From Haloarchaeobius amylolyticus (GTDB lineage: Archaea > Halobacteriota > Halobacteria > Halobacteriales > Natrialbaceae), in contig NZ_JANHDH010000001.1 of assembly GCF_026616195.1 (NCBI RefSeq), positions 2,108,001-2,172,000 on the forward strand: 64,000 nt of DNA, given 5' to 3'. Of this stretch, positions 42,397 to 51,420 are shown piece after piece (positions within the stretch are counted from its first letter, which is position 1; each line of letters opens with the position of its first letter). The position numbers and the translations under genes were made by a program. The notes under the pieces were generated by a model. That model did no database searches. It had not been told where the DNA came from and saw nothing but the letters and a program-made list of their open reading frames with translations.

Positions 42397-42815
42397 TATA
42401 CAGCGTCGACGTCCAGATCACGGCACCCGTCAACGACACCGAGGTCACCGACCGGGTGGCCGACGCCATCACGAACCTGTTCCCCGAGGCCGAGGTCGAG
42501 GAGTACCCCGGCGAACTCATGGCGACGACCCACCAGCTGGAGCACTTCTCCGAGCGCCTCCACGAGCAGGAGATCCTCGACACCGCCCGCGGACAGTTCT
42601 TCGACGGCCAGGAGGGCGACACCTTCGAGTTCGACCTGAAGAAGCAGGCCGCCTTCCAGGGCCGGGTCAACTTCGCGGTCGGCAATCCCGACGAGCTGGG
42701 CGACATCCACGTCAGGGTTCGGGTGAAAGACCCCAGTGTGGACGAGTTCGTCGACTACGTCGCCCCGCCGACGCAGGACGGGAAGCCCCTCGAATCCGGC
42801 GACGACGGGCGGTAA
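42393..42815 (+). CDS. UPF0201 family protein (RNA-binding-like fold)
   Basis: This 140-residue acidic protein matches the archaeal UPF0201 group, whose fold resembles ribosomal protein L5-type RNA binders. Strand-rich parts are MIYSVDVQITAPV, EFDLKKQAAFQGRVNFAVG and HVRVRVKDPSVDEFVDYVAP. A Shine-Dalgarno-like GGAGGTGGA precedes the ATG, fitting its position as the second gene of a coupled pair with UPF0200. Confidence 0.85.
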   Translation: MIYSVDVQITAPVNDTEVTDRVADAITNLFPEAEVEEYPGELMATTHQLEHFSERLHEQEILDTARGQFFDGQEGDTFEFDLKKQAAFQGRVNFAVGNPDELGDIHVRVRVKDPSVDEFVDYVAPPTQDGKPLESGDDGR

Positions 42816-42847
42816 CGTTCGACTCGCTTCTTGCGATCTCGGTACCG

Positions 42848-43008
42848 GGTGGCGCGTGCTTTCGAGTATGTCGAGCGGTAGTGAGACTGCGAGACAAGCC
42901 GCGCGAGGGATGAGCACCGCAGTGAAACGTAGTGAAGCGAGGAGCGCAATCGGCTGGGGAGGGTGTGGTGCGGTTTCCACTGCCATCGGCGCTAGTATCC
43001 CTGCTCTC
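42848..43008 (+). repeat. dispersed intergenic repeat, copy 3
   Basis: The core CGGCTGGGGAGGGTGTGG is at 42951-42968. The left end is GGTGGCGCGTGCTTTCGAGT, and GCGCGAGGGATGAGCACCGC and AGTGAAACGTAGTGAAGCGA lie between. This copy has GGCGCTAGTATC where copy 1 has GACGCTAGCGC. It occupies most of the gap between two plus-strand genes. Confidence 0.7.
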
Positions 43009-43104
43009 GACACAGCCACCACCGTTCATCCTGGACAGAGCGCGTGTCACGAACAGACACACCACCGGTACCGACTTATCCCGAACCCGACAATCCAACA
43101 CAAC

Positions 43105-43749
43105 ATGTCGACAGCCGTCTTCTTCGACCTCGACGGGACCGTCGTCGAGTTCACCCGCGACTACGGCGACGTCATCGCGGACGCCCTCACCGACCACTTC
43201 GGCCACGCCCCGGACGACCTCATCGAGACCTACGACGAGGCGTTCTACCGCCGGTTCCAGGCGGTCGGGCCGGAGCCGGTCCTCGGCGCGATGGAGGAGG
43301 TGTGCGAGGAGGCCGACGCCGATGCCGACCCGGCGGCCCTCCGGGACAGCCTGCAGGAGCACGAACTCGCGATGACCCACGTCTCCGCGGAGGCACGAAC
43401 CCTGTTCGAGGCGCTCTGGGAGCGCCACCACCTCGGGGTGCTCACGAACGGGGTGCCCGAGTGGCAGCGAAGCAAGCTCGCCCACCACGACCTCGGCGGG
43501 CTGTTCGACACCGTGGTCACCTCCTACGAGGCCGGTGCGCACAAGCCCGACCCGGCGGTGTTCGACCTCGCGAGGGAGCGCGCTCCCGACGATATCGACC
43601 AGTTCGTCATGGTCGGGGACGACTACGAACCGGACGTGCAGGGCGCCCGCGAGGCCGGCTTCCGCGCCGTCCACCTCGACCGCGGGAGCGCCGGGGCGCG
43701 GGTCGCCAGTCTGGAGGAACTGGGGTCGCTGCTGTCGCTGCTCGGCTGA
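43105..43749 (+). CDS. HAD-superfamily hydrolase
   Basis: This 214-residue protein carries motif I FFDLDGTVVEF (nucleophile Asp and acid Asp), motif II VLTNGVPEWQ, motif III Lys in EAGAHKPDPAVF, and motif IV MVGDDYEPDVQGA. The helical cap between I and II puts it in the phosphoglycolate-phosphatase/haloacid-dehalogenase group. The substrate is unknown. The ATG at 43105 starts MSTAVFFDLDG. Confidence 0.88.
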   Translation: MSTAVFFDLDGTVVEFTRDYGDVIADALTDHFGHAPDDLIETYDEAFYRRFQAVGPEPVLGAMEEVCEEADADADPAALRDSLQEHELAMTHVSAEARTLFEALWERHHLGVLTNGVPEWQRSKLAHHDLGGLFDTVVTSYEAGAHKPDPAVFDLARERAPDDIDQFVMVGDDYEPDVQGAREAGFRAVHLDRGSAGARVASLEELGSLLSLLG

Positions 43750-43765
43750 GGCTGCGTCCTCTTCG

Positions 43766-44824
43766 TCAGTCGAACCCGGACACCAGCGTCGCCAGCCACT
43801 GCGCCGGGTCGTTCTGGTACCGCACCTCGACGGCCTCGACCCACTTCACCCACTGGAACCCCCGCCGGTCCGGGGCGACCAGCCGGGCCGGGAAGCCGTG
43901 GCCGTGGCTCAGTCGCTCGCCGTCGACGTGGGTCGCCAGCAGGGCCTCACGTGCCTCCTCTGCCGGCAGGGACCACCGGTAGCCCGTCACGGACCGGAAG
44001 CGAACCCAGCCCGCATCCGGGTCCGCGCCCGCAGAATCGAGCAGGTCGCCGACGCGGACGCCCTGCCAGTCGTGCTCGGAGTACCAGCCGCTGGTGCAGT
44101 CGAGCAGGGCACGGGTCTCGCCCGCCTCGCCCTCACTCGGTTTCGGCAGGTCCTCGTACCGGAGTTCGCGGGGTGTCTCGACCGCCCCGCGGACCGCCAG
44201 CCGCCAATCGTCGACTGCAACCGGGTCGGGGTCGTCCGCGACCCAGCTCGTCACCGGGAAGGCGTTGCCCTCGTCGCTCCCGTCCTCGCGCGAGCCGGTG
44301 AACCGCCGGCTCGGGACGAGGTCCGTCGCGACCCCCTGCTGGAGCCGCCAGACCGCGGCCCCGCCGACCAGCAGCCCGCCCATCTTGAGGGCGTTCCGGC
44401 GCTCCGCGACGGTCTCGCGGTCCGGCAGCCGGAACCGGGCGAGCAGGTGGACGAGCAGCACGGGCAGGAGGAGCGCGCCGAGATACCCATGCAGGACGAG
44501 CAAGGTCACCCCCGGCACCGGCGAGGTCCCGCCGAGGGTCCAGGCGACCCCCGTCACGAGGGCCGTCACGGCCAGCACCGAGAGGAGGATGGAGACCGCG
44601 ACGGTGCGGGTCAGCGTGCCGGTGACACGTCGCCACACCCGCCAGAACTTCAGCCCGAGCAGCACCACGAGCACCAGCCCCACGACGCCGTGCACGACGA
44701 ACAGCCAGCCGTCGTCGGGCCGGGCCGTCAGGCTCAGCAGGCCCGTGGCGGCCTCCGCGAGGACCGCGACGAGGATGCCCGCGTCGACCACGCTGGGCGA
44801 GGGGGCGAGGGACCGGCGCGACAT
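43766..44824 (-). CDS. fused cytochrome b-like / molybdopterin oxidoreductase
   Basis: This 352-residue protein has four membrane helices in its first 135 residues with His in VVHGVVGLV, VLHGYLGALL and LVHLLARF that could bind haem. The second half (about 185-345) is the sulfite-oxidase-type Moco domain, with the metal-binding cysteine at 243 in LDCTSGWYSEHDW, then GFPARLVAPDRRGFQWVKWVE. The bacterial MsrP/MsrQ pair separates such functions into two genes; here they are on one chain. Substrate and electron partner are not known. A twin-arginine signal is absent, so the side of the membrane is uncertain. Confidence 0.82.
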   Translation of the reverse strand: MSRRSLAPSPSVVDAGILVAVLAEAATGLLSLTARPDDGWLFVVHGVVGLVLVVLLGLKFWRVWRRVTGTLTRTVAVSILLSVLAVTALVTGVAWTLGGTSPVPGVTLLVLHGYLGALLLPVLLVHLLARFRLPDRETVAERRNALKMGGLLVGGAAVWRLQQGVATDLVPSRRFTGSREDGSDEGNAFPVTSWVADDPDPVAVDDWRLAVRGAVETPRELRYEDLPKPSEGEAGETRALLDCTSGWYSEHDWQGVRVGDLLDSAGADPDAGWVRFRSVTGYRWSLPAEEAREALLATHVDGERLSHGHGFPARLVAPDRRGFQWVKWVEAVEVRYQNDPAQWLATLVSGFD

Positions 44825-44877
44825 TGGGTTGGGCTAGGGAGTGCAGGAAGATGAGCGTGGGGGCGAGTGAACAGCTG

Positions 44878-45042
44878 CGGTGGCGCGTGCTGGTGAGCGT
44901 GACGAGTGAAACGAGTCCGCGAACAGGACGCGCGAGGGATGAGGAGCGCAGGGAGCGGAACGTAGTGGAGCGGACGAGCACCGGAATCGGCTGGGGAGGC
45001 TGTGGTGCGGTCTCCATGCCGCCAGCGCGAGCTCGCTGCTCT
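44878..45042 (+). repeat. dispersed intergenic repeat, copy 4
   Basis: This copy begins GTGGCGCGTGCTGGTGAGCG; the middle contains GCGCGAGGGATGAGGAGCGC and the core CGGCTGGGGAGGCTGTGG (one mismatch, 44988-45005), and the right end is CCGCCAGCGCGAG. It is the most diverged copy, and it lies between two minus-strand genes. Confidence 0.6.
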
Positions 45043-45116
45043 TCTCACAGACACCCGAAACACGAAACAGGAATCTCACGCCCTCAGTGATACCGACGGC
45101 CGGCGCCACCCTGAAT

Positions 45117-46085
45117 TCACGGCACCAGCAGGAACACCAGCGCCACCGCGATGAACACCACCTTCAGCACGGTGTTCACGACCACGACCTTCGTCCCGAA
45201 CTCGGCGCCCCAGATGCCGAACTGGAAGGGGATGGAGCGCTTGAACGTCGACACCGCGAAGGAGACGATACCGCCGACGAGCATGGTCGCAACGGCGGTC
45301 TGGGGCGTGAACACGTCCTCGAGCATGGGTGCGATGACCAGCGCGCCGCTGGTGGTGTCGATGGCGAAGACGGCGATGACGGCCGCGGCCGCCCCCGGCA
45401 ACCCGATCAGCGAGGTCACCGGCTCCGCCACCCCGGTCACGGCCGTCAGGTCGGTCGTCTCGGTCACGACGGCGACGAGGGTGTAGACGACGAGCAGGCG
45501 CGGGAGGATGTCCAGTATCTTGTCCTTCGTGCTGGCGAGCGCGTCGGTGACCTTCTCGCGGCGGGGTTTGACCGCCTCCTCGCCGCCGTCGGAGGCCACG
45601 TCGCTGGGCATGGAGTCGGGGTCGACGTTGTCCGGCGAGAGCAAGAGCGCACCCGCCGCGACGCCCGTCAGGGTGATGGCGAGCGAGATGGCCGCCCGGG
45701 CACCGACGTACAGCAGGCCCACCTTCAGGCCGAGGATGGGAATCAGGACCGGGGCGTAGAACGTCACGATGTGCTGGGCGAAGCCGAAGAAGGTGTTGAC
45801 GGTGACCGCGACGAGGGTCGCCCGGTCGTCGAGGGTGCCGGCCTCGCGGAACTCCGCGAGCATGCCGTACCCGGCGGTCGGGGAGGCGGTCGTCGCGAGG
45901 ATGGCCGTCCCGACCTCGTCGGGGAGGTTCGCCGGGCGGGTCAGCGGCCGGGCGAACCGGGCGATGGCGTCCACCGCGCCGAACTCGACGGCGAGGTTCG
46001 CCAGCGTCACGCCGATGCCGAGGAACACCGCGATGTAGAGCACGCGGCGCAGGACCGTCACCAGCAGGTCGACCGGGAGGTTCAC
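45117..46085 (-). CDS. nucleoside-recognition (Gate) domain membrane protein
   Basis: This 322-residue protein has about eight helices with two Gate-type halves separated by an acidic/basic cytoplasmic loop (SDVASDGGEEAVKPRREK). Motifs such as ATTASPTAGYGMLAEF and AIDTTSGALVIAPML appear at matching places. The domain is found in nucleoside transporters and spore-maturation proteins, and in many haloarchaeal proteins of unknown cargo. It starts MNLPVDLLVTVLRRVLY. No neighbour clarifies the role. Confidence 0.78.
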   Translation of the reverse strand: MNLPVDLLVTVLRRVLYIAVFLGIGVTLANLAVEFGAVDAIARFARPLTRPANLPDEVGTAILATTASPTAGYGMLAEFREAGTLDDRATLVAVTVNTFFGFAQHIVTFYAPVLIPILGLKVGLLYVGARAAISLAITLTGVAAGALLLSPDNVDPDSMPSDVASDGGEEAVKPRREKVTDALASTKDKILDILPRLLVVYTLVAVVTETTDLTAVTGVAEPVTSLIGLPGAAAAVIAVFAIDTTSGALVIAPMLEDVFTPQTAVATMLVGGIVSFAVSTFKRSIPFQFGIWGAEFGTKVVVVNTVLKVVFIAVALVFLLVP

Positions 46086-46157
46086 GTCGCCGCGTTCGTA
46101 CCGCAGGGAAAAAGCCCCGTCGGGTTCGGGGTCGCTTGCCCGCTCCTGTCCCGGCCG

Positions 46158-47186
46158 TCAGCAGTCGTTGACCTTCTGGAGGTCCGCCTTGCCGGCGTCG
46201 CGCTCCTGGCTGGCGGTGAGGGGGTCGTTGTCCTGGAACGCCTCGGCGGCCTGCTGGAAGTGCTCGGTCGCCGCGACGAGGTGGCCGGCCTGACAGCGCG
46301 CACGTTCGAGGTGGCCGCTGATGTCCTCGGGGGCGTCGCTCCCCATGCTGTCGAACGTCGACTGCGAGGACGTGAAGTGCGTCTTGGCCTTCTGGAGGTC
46401 CTCCTCGGCCGCGGCGGCCTCCTTGTTCTCCAGGTGTGCCTCGGCGGCCGCGAGGTCCTCGCGCCCGAGCAGCATCTGCTCGAAGCCGGTCGCGAGCGTG
46501 ATGAACGCGTCCACCTGCCGGTCGATGGTCTCGAGGGGCGGCCGGACCTGCGAGAGCTCGACCGCGTTCAGCGCCTTCAGGCGCTCGCCGTCGACCTCGG
46601 CCGCGGCCGCGAGCGCCTCGTCGACGTGGTCGGCGGTCGTCTGGAGCGTCTCCTTCGACTCCCGGAGCATCGTCAGCGCCGTCTCGTACTCCTCGTTCTC
46701 GATGGTGCTCTGTATCTCCTCGAGGCGGGCGTTCGGGTCGGTGCTCTGCAGCGTCTCGACCGCGTTCGCCATCGCGGCGATGATGGTCGCGAGGTGGCGC
46801 AGCGCCTGCACGTCCTTCGTCTGCTCGGCGGTCGCGAGGTCGGCTGCCGCGTCGAGGTCGCTCCGGGCGGACTCGACCATCGCGCGGGTCGCCTCGACGT
46901 CGAACTCGACGCTCGAGGGGTCCTCCTGCAGCTGGTCCTCCAGTTCCTGGAGCTTGAACCCGACCTTGTTCAGGGCGCCGACGGCCTCCTTGATGTGGGT
47001 CTCGGCGCGTTCCTCGGGCGTCTGTGTCGCCGTCTCGGTCGACTCGCCGCCACCGTCGTCGTCTCCGCCGCCACCGCCGCCGGCCTCGTCGCCGCCGGAG
47101 ATGTCGTTCTCGTTACATCCGGCGAGGACAGGGGAGAGCGCCGTCGCGGTCACCGCGAGCGAGCGGAGGTACGAACGTCGATTCAT
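46158..47186 (-). CDS. exported helical lipoprotein, unknown function
   Basis: This 342-residue protein has a Tat-like signal with lipobox (RR at 3-4, LAG followed by Cys24), a Gly/Asp-rich linker of about 45 residues, and then a fully helical body of charged and Ala-rich heptads to the end. No catalytic motif is seen. It should be lipid-anchored on the outer face. The pattern resembles a long bundle or coiled coil. The single late Cys (VNDC at the very end) could form a disulfide. Confidence 0.75.
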   Translation of the reverse strand: MNRRSYLRSLAVTATALSPVLAGCNENDISGGDEAGGGGGGDDDGGGESTETATQTPEERAETHIKEAVGALNKVGFKLQELEDQLQEDPSSVEFDVEATRAMVESARSDLDAAADLATAEQTKDVQALRHLATIIAAMANAVETLQSTDPNARLEEIQSTIENEEYETALTMLRESKETLQTTADHVDEALAAAAEVDGERLKALNAVELSQVRPPLETIDRQVDAFITLATGFEQMLLGREDLAAAEAHLENKEAAAAEEDLQKAKTHFTSSQSTFDSMGSDAPEDISGHLERARCQAGHLVAATEHFQQAAEAFQDNDPLTASQERDAGKADLQKVNDC

Positions 47187-47231
47187 GTTCGGTACTTCCG
47201 GTGACCGGACTTGACCTTTTGGGCTCCATGG

Positions 47232-47789
47232 CTAGAGGAGGACGGCGACGACCCCGAAGAGGACGAGCACCCCGAGCACGTCACAGGTGTTCGTCACGAC
47301 GGGGATGACCACGTCGTCGGGGTCGAGCCCGAGCCGGTAGGCGGCGTAGGTCGCGGTCAGCGTGACCGCGATGGCGAGGACGGCCAGCACCGCCCCGGCG
47401 GAGAACGCGACGAGCACCACGTCCAGCGGGCCCAGCACCGCTCCGACCGTCAGCTCCGTCAGCACCCAGGCTCCCGCGCCCACGATGGGGAAGACCGAGA
47501 GCGCCAGTGCGACCGTGGCGAGGGCGTTCCCCGCGAGGGTGTCGTCGGTCGGTTCGAACTCGACGGTCCCGAGGTGGACCGCGGTCGAGAGCCGGGCCGC
47601 GAGGATGGAGCCGAGGTTCCCGGCGGTCCCGATGGTGACGGGCACCAGCACCAGCAACGCGGGTTTCGCGAGCAGGATGTCCTCGATGCTGCCCAGCACG
47701 AGCCCGGAGGCGATCTCCACGGTCGAGAGCGCGAGCAGCAGGGGGAGCATCGCCCGCGAGATGTCCCGGACGGTCCATTGCTCCGGCAT
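47232..47789 (-). CDS. MgtE-type divalent cation transporter, half protein (second of pair)
   Basis: This 185-residue protein consists of one MgtE integral-membrane unit with five helices. Conserved GTAGNLGSILAARLSTAVHLG forms the pore region, and YRLGLDPDDVVIPVVTNTCDV lies near the end. It lacks the cytoplasmic N and CBS domains of full MgtE. It starts directly after the stop of the other half, so the two probably form one channel for Mg or a similar ion. Confidence 0.85.
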   Translation of the reverse strand: MPEQWTVRDISRAMLPLLLALSTVEIASGLVLGSIEDILLAKPALLVLVPVTIGTAGNLGSILAARLSTAVHLGTVEFEPTDDTLAGNALATVALALSVFPIVGAGAWVLTELTVGAVLGPLDVVLVAFSAGAVLAVLAIAVTLTATYAAYRLGLDPDDVVIPVVTNTCDVLGVLVLFGVVAVLL

Positions 47790-48368
47790 CTATCCCCCTC
47801 CCAGTCCGAGGACGATTCGCACGGCGAGCAGGAGGAAGGCGACGCCGAAGACGTCGCCCGTGGTCGTCACGAGCGGGCCGACGAGCGTGTCGGGGTTGCG
47901 CCCCCGGCGGTAGCCGGCGAAGACGACGCCGACGACCGCGATGGTCAGGGCGGTCCCCGAGAACAGGCCGGCGAGGGTGGCGATGGCCAGGAGCGTCGGC
48001 AGCGGCGCGACCGGGGCCGAGAGCAGCGTGAGGACGACGAACACCGCGGTCGCGGAGAACATGCTGACGAAGATGCCGTTCGAGAGCGCGGCCGCGACCG
48101 CGCCCCGGAGCCGGTCGTCCGAGAGGTCGACGTAGGGGTCGACCAGCCCCTGGTGGAGGCCGGTCGAGAGGCGCGCGCCGAGCGACCCGAACACGTTCCC
48201 GCGGGTCGCCAGCAGGGCAGGGACGAGCACGAGCAGGCCCTGCACGGCCTCGAGCTCGCTGCGCATGCCGCCCAGCACGACGCCCGCGAACAGCCCGCCC
48301 ACGATGCTGGCGGCGAGTGCGGGCACCGCCTCGCGGTAGGCTTCCAGCGCGACCTCGCGGACACTCAT
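47790..48368 (-). CDS. MgtE-type divalent cation transporter, half protein (first of pair)
   Basis: This 192-residue protein has five helices. ATRGNVFGSLGARLSTGLHQG is the pore-region counterpart of the motif in the next gene, and RGRNPDTLVGPLVTTTGDVFG is the closing motif. The ATG at 48368 starts MSVREVALEAYREAVPAL; earlier codons lack a good context. Its stop and the start of the second half touch with no spacer. Confidence 0.85.
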   Translation of the reverse strand: MSVREVALEAYREAVPALAASIVGGLFAGVVLGGMRSELEAVQGLLVLVPALLATRGNVFGSLGARLSTGLHQGLVDPYVDLSDDRLRGAVAAALSNGIFVSMFSATAVFVVLTLLSAPVAPLPTLLAIATLAGLFSGTALTIAVVGVVFAGYRRGRNPDTLVGPLVTTTGDVFGVAFLLLAVRIVLGLGGG

Positions 48369-48494
48369 GTCTGTCGAGTTGCAGGCCGGCGGCATAAAAA
48401 CAGGTCACGCGGCGAATGCCGCGAGCCGGACGGCGGACCCGACACCGTGGCACACCGGCACATGATTTTTGGCACGACCCACGAACGTTCGGGT

Positions 48495-49094
48495 ATGGAC
48501 GCTGTCGACCGCCGCGCCATCGCCGACGCCCTCCGAGAGCGTGCTCGCGGCATGCGCGAGGACGCCTGCGAGGGGTTCGACGAGGCGCCCGAACTGGACC
48601 CCCTCGTCACCGAACCGGCGTACTACCAGCCCGACTCGTTCCCCGGCTCCATCGAGGAGCAACTGGACCGCCTCGCTGGCTCCGCGGGCATCGTCGTCGT
48701 CGACGACGGGCAGGTGCTCTGTACCGAGATCGGCTACAAGGACGGCTGGATGACCCCCGGCGGGGCACAGGACCCCGGCGAGACGCTGGCCGAGACCGCG
48801 GTCCGGGAGGTCTACGAGGAGACGAACATCGAGGCCGAGATAACGGGAATCTTCTACCACCGCGACTTCGCCTACGACTACGGCCACGACGAACTGATCC
48901 GCATCCCACTCGTGGTGTACACCGGCCGGAAGGTCGGTGGGCGGCGGGCCGCGCCGGCTCACAAGGTGCCCAGTGGTGAACCCGAGATCACCGACGTGGA
49001 CTGGTTCGGGCCAGAGGAGCTGCCCGAGAACATGCTCGACAGGGAGCGGATCCGTGACCTGCTCGTCGAGCACGACGGCGAGGACGACCGATAA
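48495..49094 (+). CDS. NUDIX hydrolase
   Basis: This 199-residue protein has a helical N-terminal extension (about 1-65) followed by the NUDIX fold. The NUDIX box GGAQDPGETLAETAVREVYE-ETN is complete (the RE-x-x-EE core binds Mg). Such enzymes split nucleoside diphosphates linked to another group; the substrate is not deducible. A GATTTTTGG box (48463-48471) is about 28 bases before the ATG at 48495. Confidence 0.87.
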   Translation: MDAVDRRAIADALRERARGMREDACEGFDEAPELDPLVTEPAYYQPDSFPGSIEEQLDRLAGSAGIVVVDDGQVLCTEIGYKDGWMTPGGAQDPGETLAETAVREVYEETNIEAEITGIFYHRDFAYDYGHDELIRIPLVVYTGRKVGGRRAAPAHKVPSGEPEITDVDWFGPEELPENMLDRERIRDLLVEHDGEDDR

Positions 49095-49151
49095 CGCGAC
49101 ACGCCCGGACTCCCGAAGACTTACTCTCCCCCGAGCGAATCCGCAACCACC

Positions 49152-50003
49152 GTGCGCGACCTCGATATCCTCCTGACGAACGACGACGGCATCACGGGCG
49201 CGGGGCTGGCCGCCATCCGCCGCGAACTGACCGAACTCGGCGACGTGACGGTCGTCGCGCCCGCCGACAACCAGTCCGGCGTCGGCCGGAAGCGGACGAC
49301 GTACACCACCCGGACCGAGCACGAGTGGGGCTACGCCATCGCCGGCACCCCGGCGGACTGCGTGGCCTACGGGCTTCGCGGCCTCGACACCGACTTCGAC
49401 CTCGTCGTCTCCGGCATCAACCACGGCCCGAACATGGGCGCGTACGTCCTCGGGCGCTCGGGGACGGTCGGTGCGGCGATGGAGGCCGCCTTCCTCGGCA
49501 CCCCCGCGGTGGCCGCCTCGGCGTACCACAACGTCGAGTTCTACACCCACCCGCCCGAGGAGTACGACTTCTCCACCCCCGCGCGCATCACCCGCGAGCT
49601 CGTCGAGGACTGCCTCGACGCGGACGTCTTCGAGGCGGTCGACATCCTCAACGTGAACGGGCCGGTCGACGCGACCGACCCGCGCATCCGGGTCACCCAC
49701 CCCCACGGCGACTTCGACGTGCGCGTCGAACACAACCAGGTCGACCCCGCGGACGCCGACCTCCCGGTCGAGGTCGGCGAGGACGGCGAGGTCATCGCCC
49801 TGCGCGACAAGTTCTGGCCCCACGTCGAGGGCTACGAGAACCCCTTCCCGGACATCGACGAGGTGCGCGAGCGCTACCCCGTCGGGAGCGACCGGCGGGC
49901 CGTCGCCGACGGCGAGGTCAGCGTCTCGCCCCTGACCGCGCCCCGCGAGGCCACCCACCACGAGAAACTCGACGCCATCGTCGAGCAGCTGAACCTCACC
50001 TGA
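49152..50003 (+). CDS. surE: 5'/3'-nucleotidase SurE
   Basis: This 283-residue metal-dependent phosphatase acts on nucleoside monophosphates. LTNDDGITGAGL (metal-binding Asp pair), PADNQSGVGR (Asn/Ser region) and SGINHGPNMGAYVLGRSGTVGAA are the SurE hallmarks. The GTG at 49152 starts MRDLDILLTNDDG, the usual N-terminus. It follows the NUDIX gene by 57 bases, so both may share a transcript for nucleotide clean-up. Confidence 0.9.
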   Translation: MRDLDILLTNDDGITGAGLAAIRRELTELGDVTVVAPADNQSGVGRKRTTYTTRTEHEWGYAIAGTPADCVAYGLRGLDTDFDLVVSGINHGPNMGAYVLGRSGTVGAAMEAAFLGTPAVAASAYHNVEFYTHPPEEYDFSTPARITRELVEDCLDADVFEAVDILNVNGPVDATDPRIRVTHPHGDFDVRVEHNQVDPADADLPVEVGEDGEVIALRDKFWPHVEGYENPFPDIDEVRERYPVGSDRRAVADGEVSVSPLTAPREATHHEKLDAIVEQLNLT

Positions 50004-50092
50004 TACCGGTAAAGGTCGCCGATGTGTAACCGGCCGCGATAACCGCTGAGTGGCCCAAAATGAAAGGAATCGATTAAAAAATGCGGGAAAGC

Positions 50093-50100
50093 TATTTGAA
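50093..50100 (+). promoter_or_regulatory. TATA-like box of the Liv-type ABC operon
   Basis: TATTTGAA lies about 26 bases before the ATG of the binding-protein gene. A further AT-rich stretch, CGATTAAAAAATG (50071-50083), is directly upstream and could be a regulator site or BRE extension. Confidence 0.5.
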
Positions 50101-50121
50101 CGACCAGTGTAACCTTGTCCC

Positions 50122-51417
50122 ATGGTTGGAAATGGCAAGCGGTCGGTGGACCGGAGAACGTTCCTGAAGATCGGCGGCGCGGGCAGTCTCGCGGCGACTG
50201 CGGGGTGTCTCGGACTCGGTGGTGGTGGCGGTGGTGGCGCCATCACCTTCGGGCAACCGGCGGCACAGACCGGCCAGTGGGACTTCCTGCAGCCGGGCGT
50301 CTCGAAGGCGACCGACGTCGCGGTACAGCAGATCAACGACGCGGGTGGACCACTCGGACGCGAACTCGTGCTCGAACGCTCCGACACGGCGGTGAACCCA
50401 CAGCAGGCACGCACCGTCGTCACGCAACTCACGGAGAACGAGGACGCCATCGCGTTGCTCGGGCTGTTCTCGAGCGAACTCGAACCGCTGTTCGAGTTCC
50501 TGCAGGAGCAGGAGACGCCGGTGGTGACGCCGTGGCCGGGGTCGAACTTCCTCGACACCCGCGGCGGCGACCACGGCACGCCGGACGACGTGAGCGACGA
50601 CGAGTGGATCTGGCGGACCGTCATCAGCGACACCGTCCACACCGCGGGTGCGGCGCTGCGCGCGCTCGACCAGGGCCACGACACGGTCGGCGTCATCAAC
50701 GGCACCACCTCCGGCGCACGGAGCTGGGCGAGCGGGTTCACGAGCGCCTACGAGGCCAACGGCGGCACCGTCGCCGAGCAGGTCGAGGTGGCCCAGGGCG
50801 AGTCGAACTACCAGTCCGCGCTCGACCGGCTGTTCCAGGCCGAATTCAGCGCGTTCGCGGTGAGCCTCCCGCTGGAGGACGCCATCACGCTCATGAGCGA
50901 CTGGTCCGACGGCGGCTACGGGCGCCAGCCCATCCTCTCGGACCCACTGGCCCAGAACGACCTCGCCGAGCAGGTCGGGAGCGACCTGAACGGGGCGTGG
51001 GCGGCCAGCCCGGGCGAGTCCGGCCCGAGCTACGGCACCTTCGAGAGCGCCTACAACAGCGCCGAGGGCGACGCCGAGATCAACGCCTGGACGCCGCCAG
51101 CGTGGGACGCCACGATGGTCACCGCGCTGGCGCTCGAACGCGCCGGCGAGGCGACGCCGGAGGCCATCGAACAGAACCTCGGCCCGGTGTCGCGCGGCCC
51201 CGGGACGGAGGTCTCGACCTTCGCCGAGGGGAAGGAGGCCCTCGACAACGGCGACGAGATCAAGTACATGGGTGCCGCGACGCCCGTGACGTTCACCCAG
51301 TTCGGCAACGTCGTCGGGTCGGTCGTCATCAACGAGGTCCAGAACGGCCAGTTCGGCCAGGTCGAGACCATCCCGGCGGAGGACCTCCGGGAGTTCGTGC
51401 CGGAGGGCGAGTACTGA
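50122..51417 (+). CDS. ABC transporter substrate-binding lipoprotein (branched-chain amino acid/amide type)
   Basis: This 431-residue lipoprotein captures the solute outside. The N-terminus is a Tat signal (DRRTFLKIGGAGSLAATAG) with lipobox Cys29. The two-lobe periplasmic-binding fold of the LivK type follows, with FGQPAAQTGQWDFLQPG at the start. Ligand choice (leucine-type amino acids, urea or amides) cannot be read safely. It is the first gene of a five-gene operon; the permease begins three bases later. Confidence 0.9.
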   Translation: MVGNGKRSVDRRTFLKIGGAGSLAATAGCLGLGGGGGGGAITFGQPAAQTGQWDFLQPGVSKATDVAVQQINDAGGPLGRELVLERSDTAVNPQQARTVVTQLTENEDAIALLGLFSSELEPLFEFLQEQETPVVTPWPGSNFLDTRGGDHGTPDDVSDDEWIWRTVISDTVHTAGAALRALDQGHDTVGVINGTTSGARSWASGFTSAYEANGGTVAEQVEVAQGESNYQSALDRLFQAEFSAFAVSLPLEDAITLMSDWSDGGYGRQPILSDPLAQNDLAEQVGSDLNGAWAASPGESGPSYGTFESAYNSAEGDAEINAWTPPAWDATMVTALALERAGEATPEAIEQNLGPVSRGPGTEVSTFAEGKEALDNGDEIKYMGAATPVTFTQFGNVVGSVVINEVQNGQFGQVETIPAEDLREFVPEGEY

Positions 51418-51420
51418 TCG

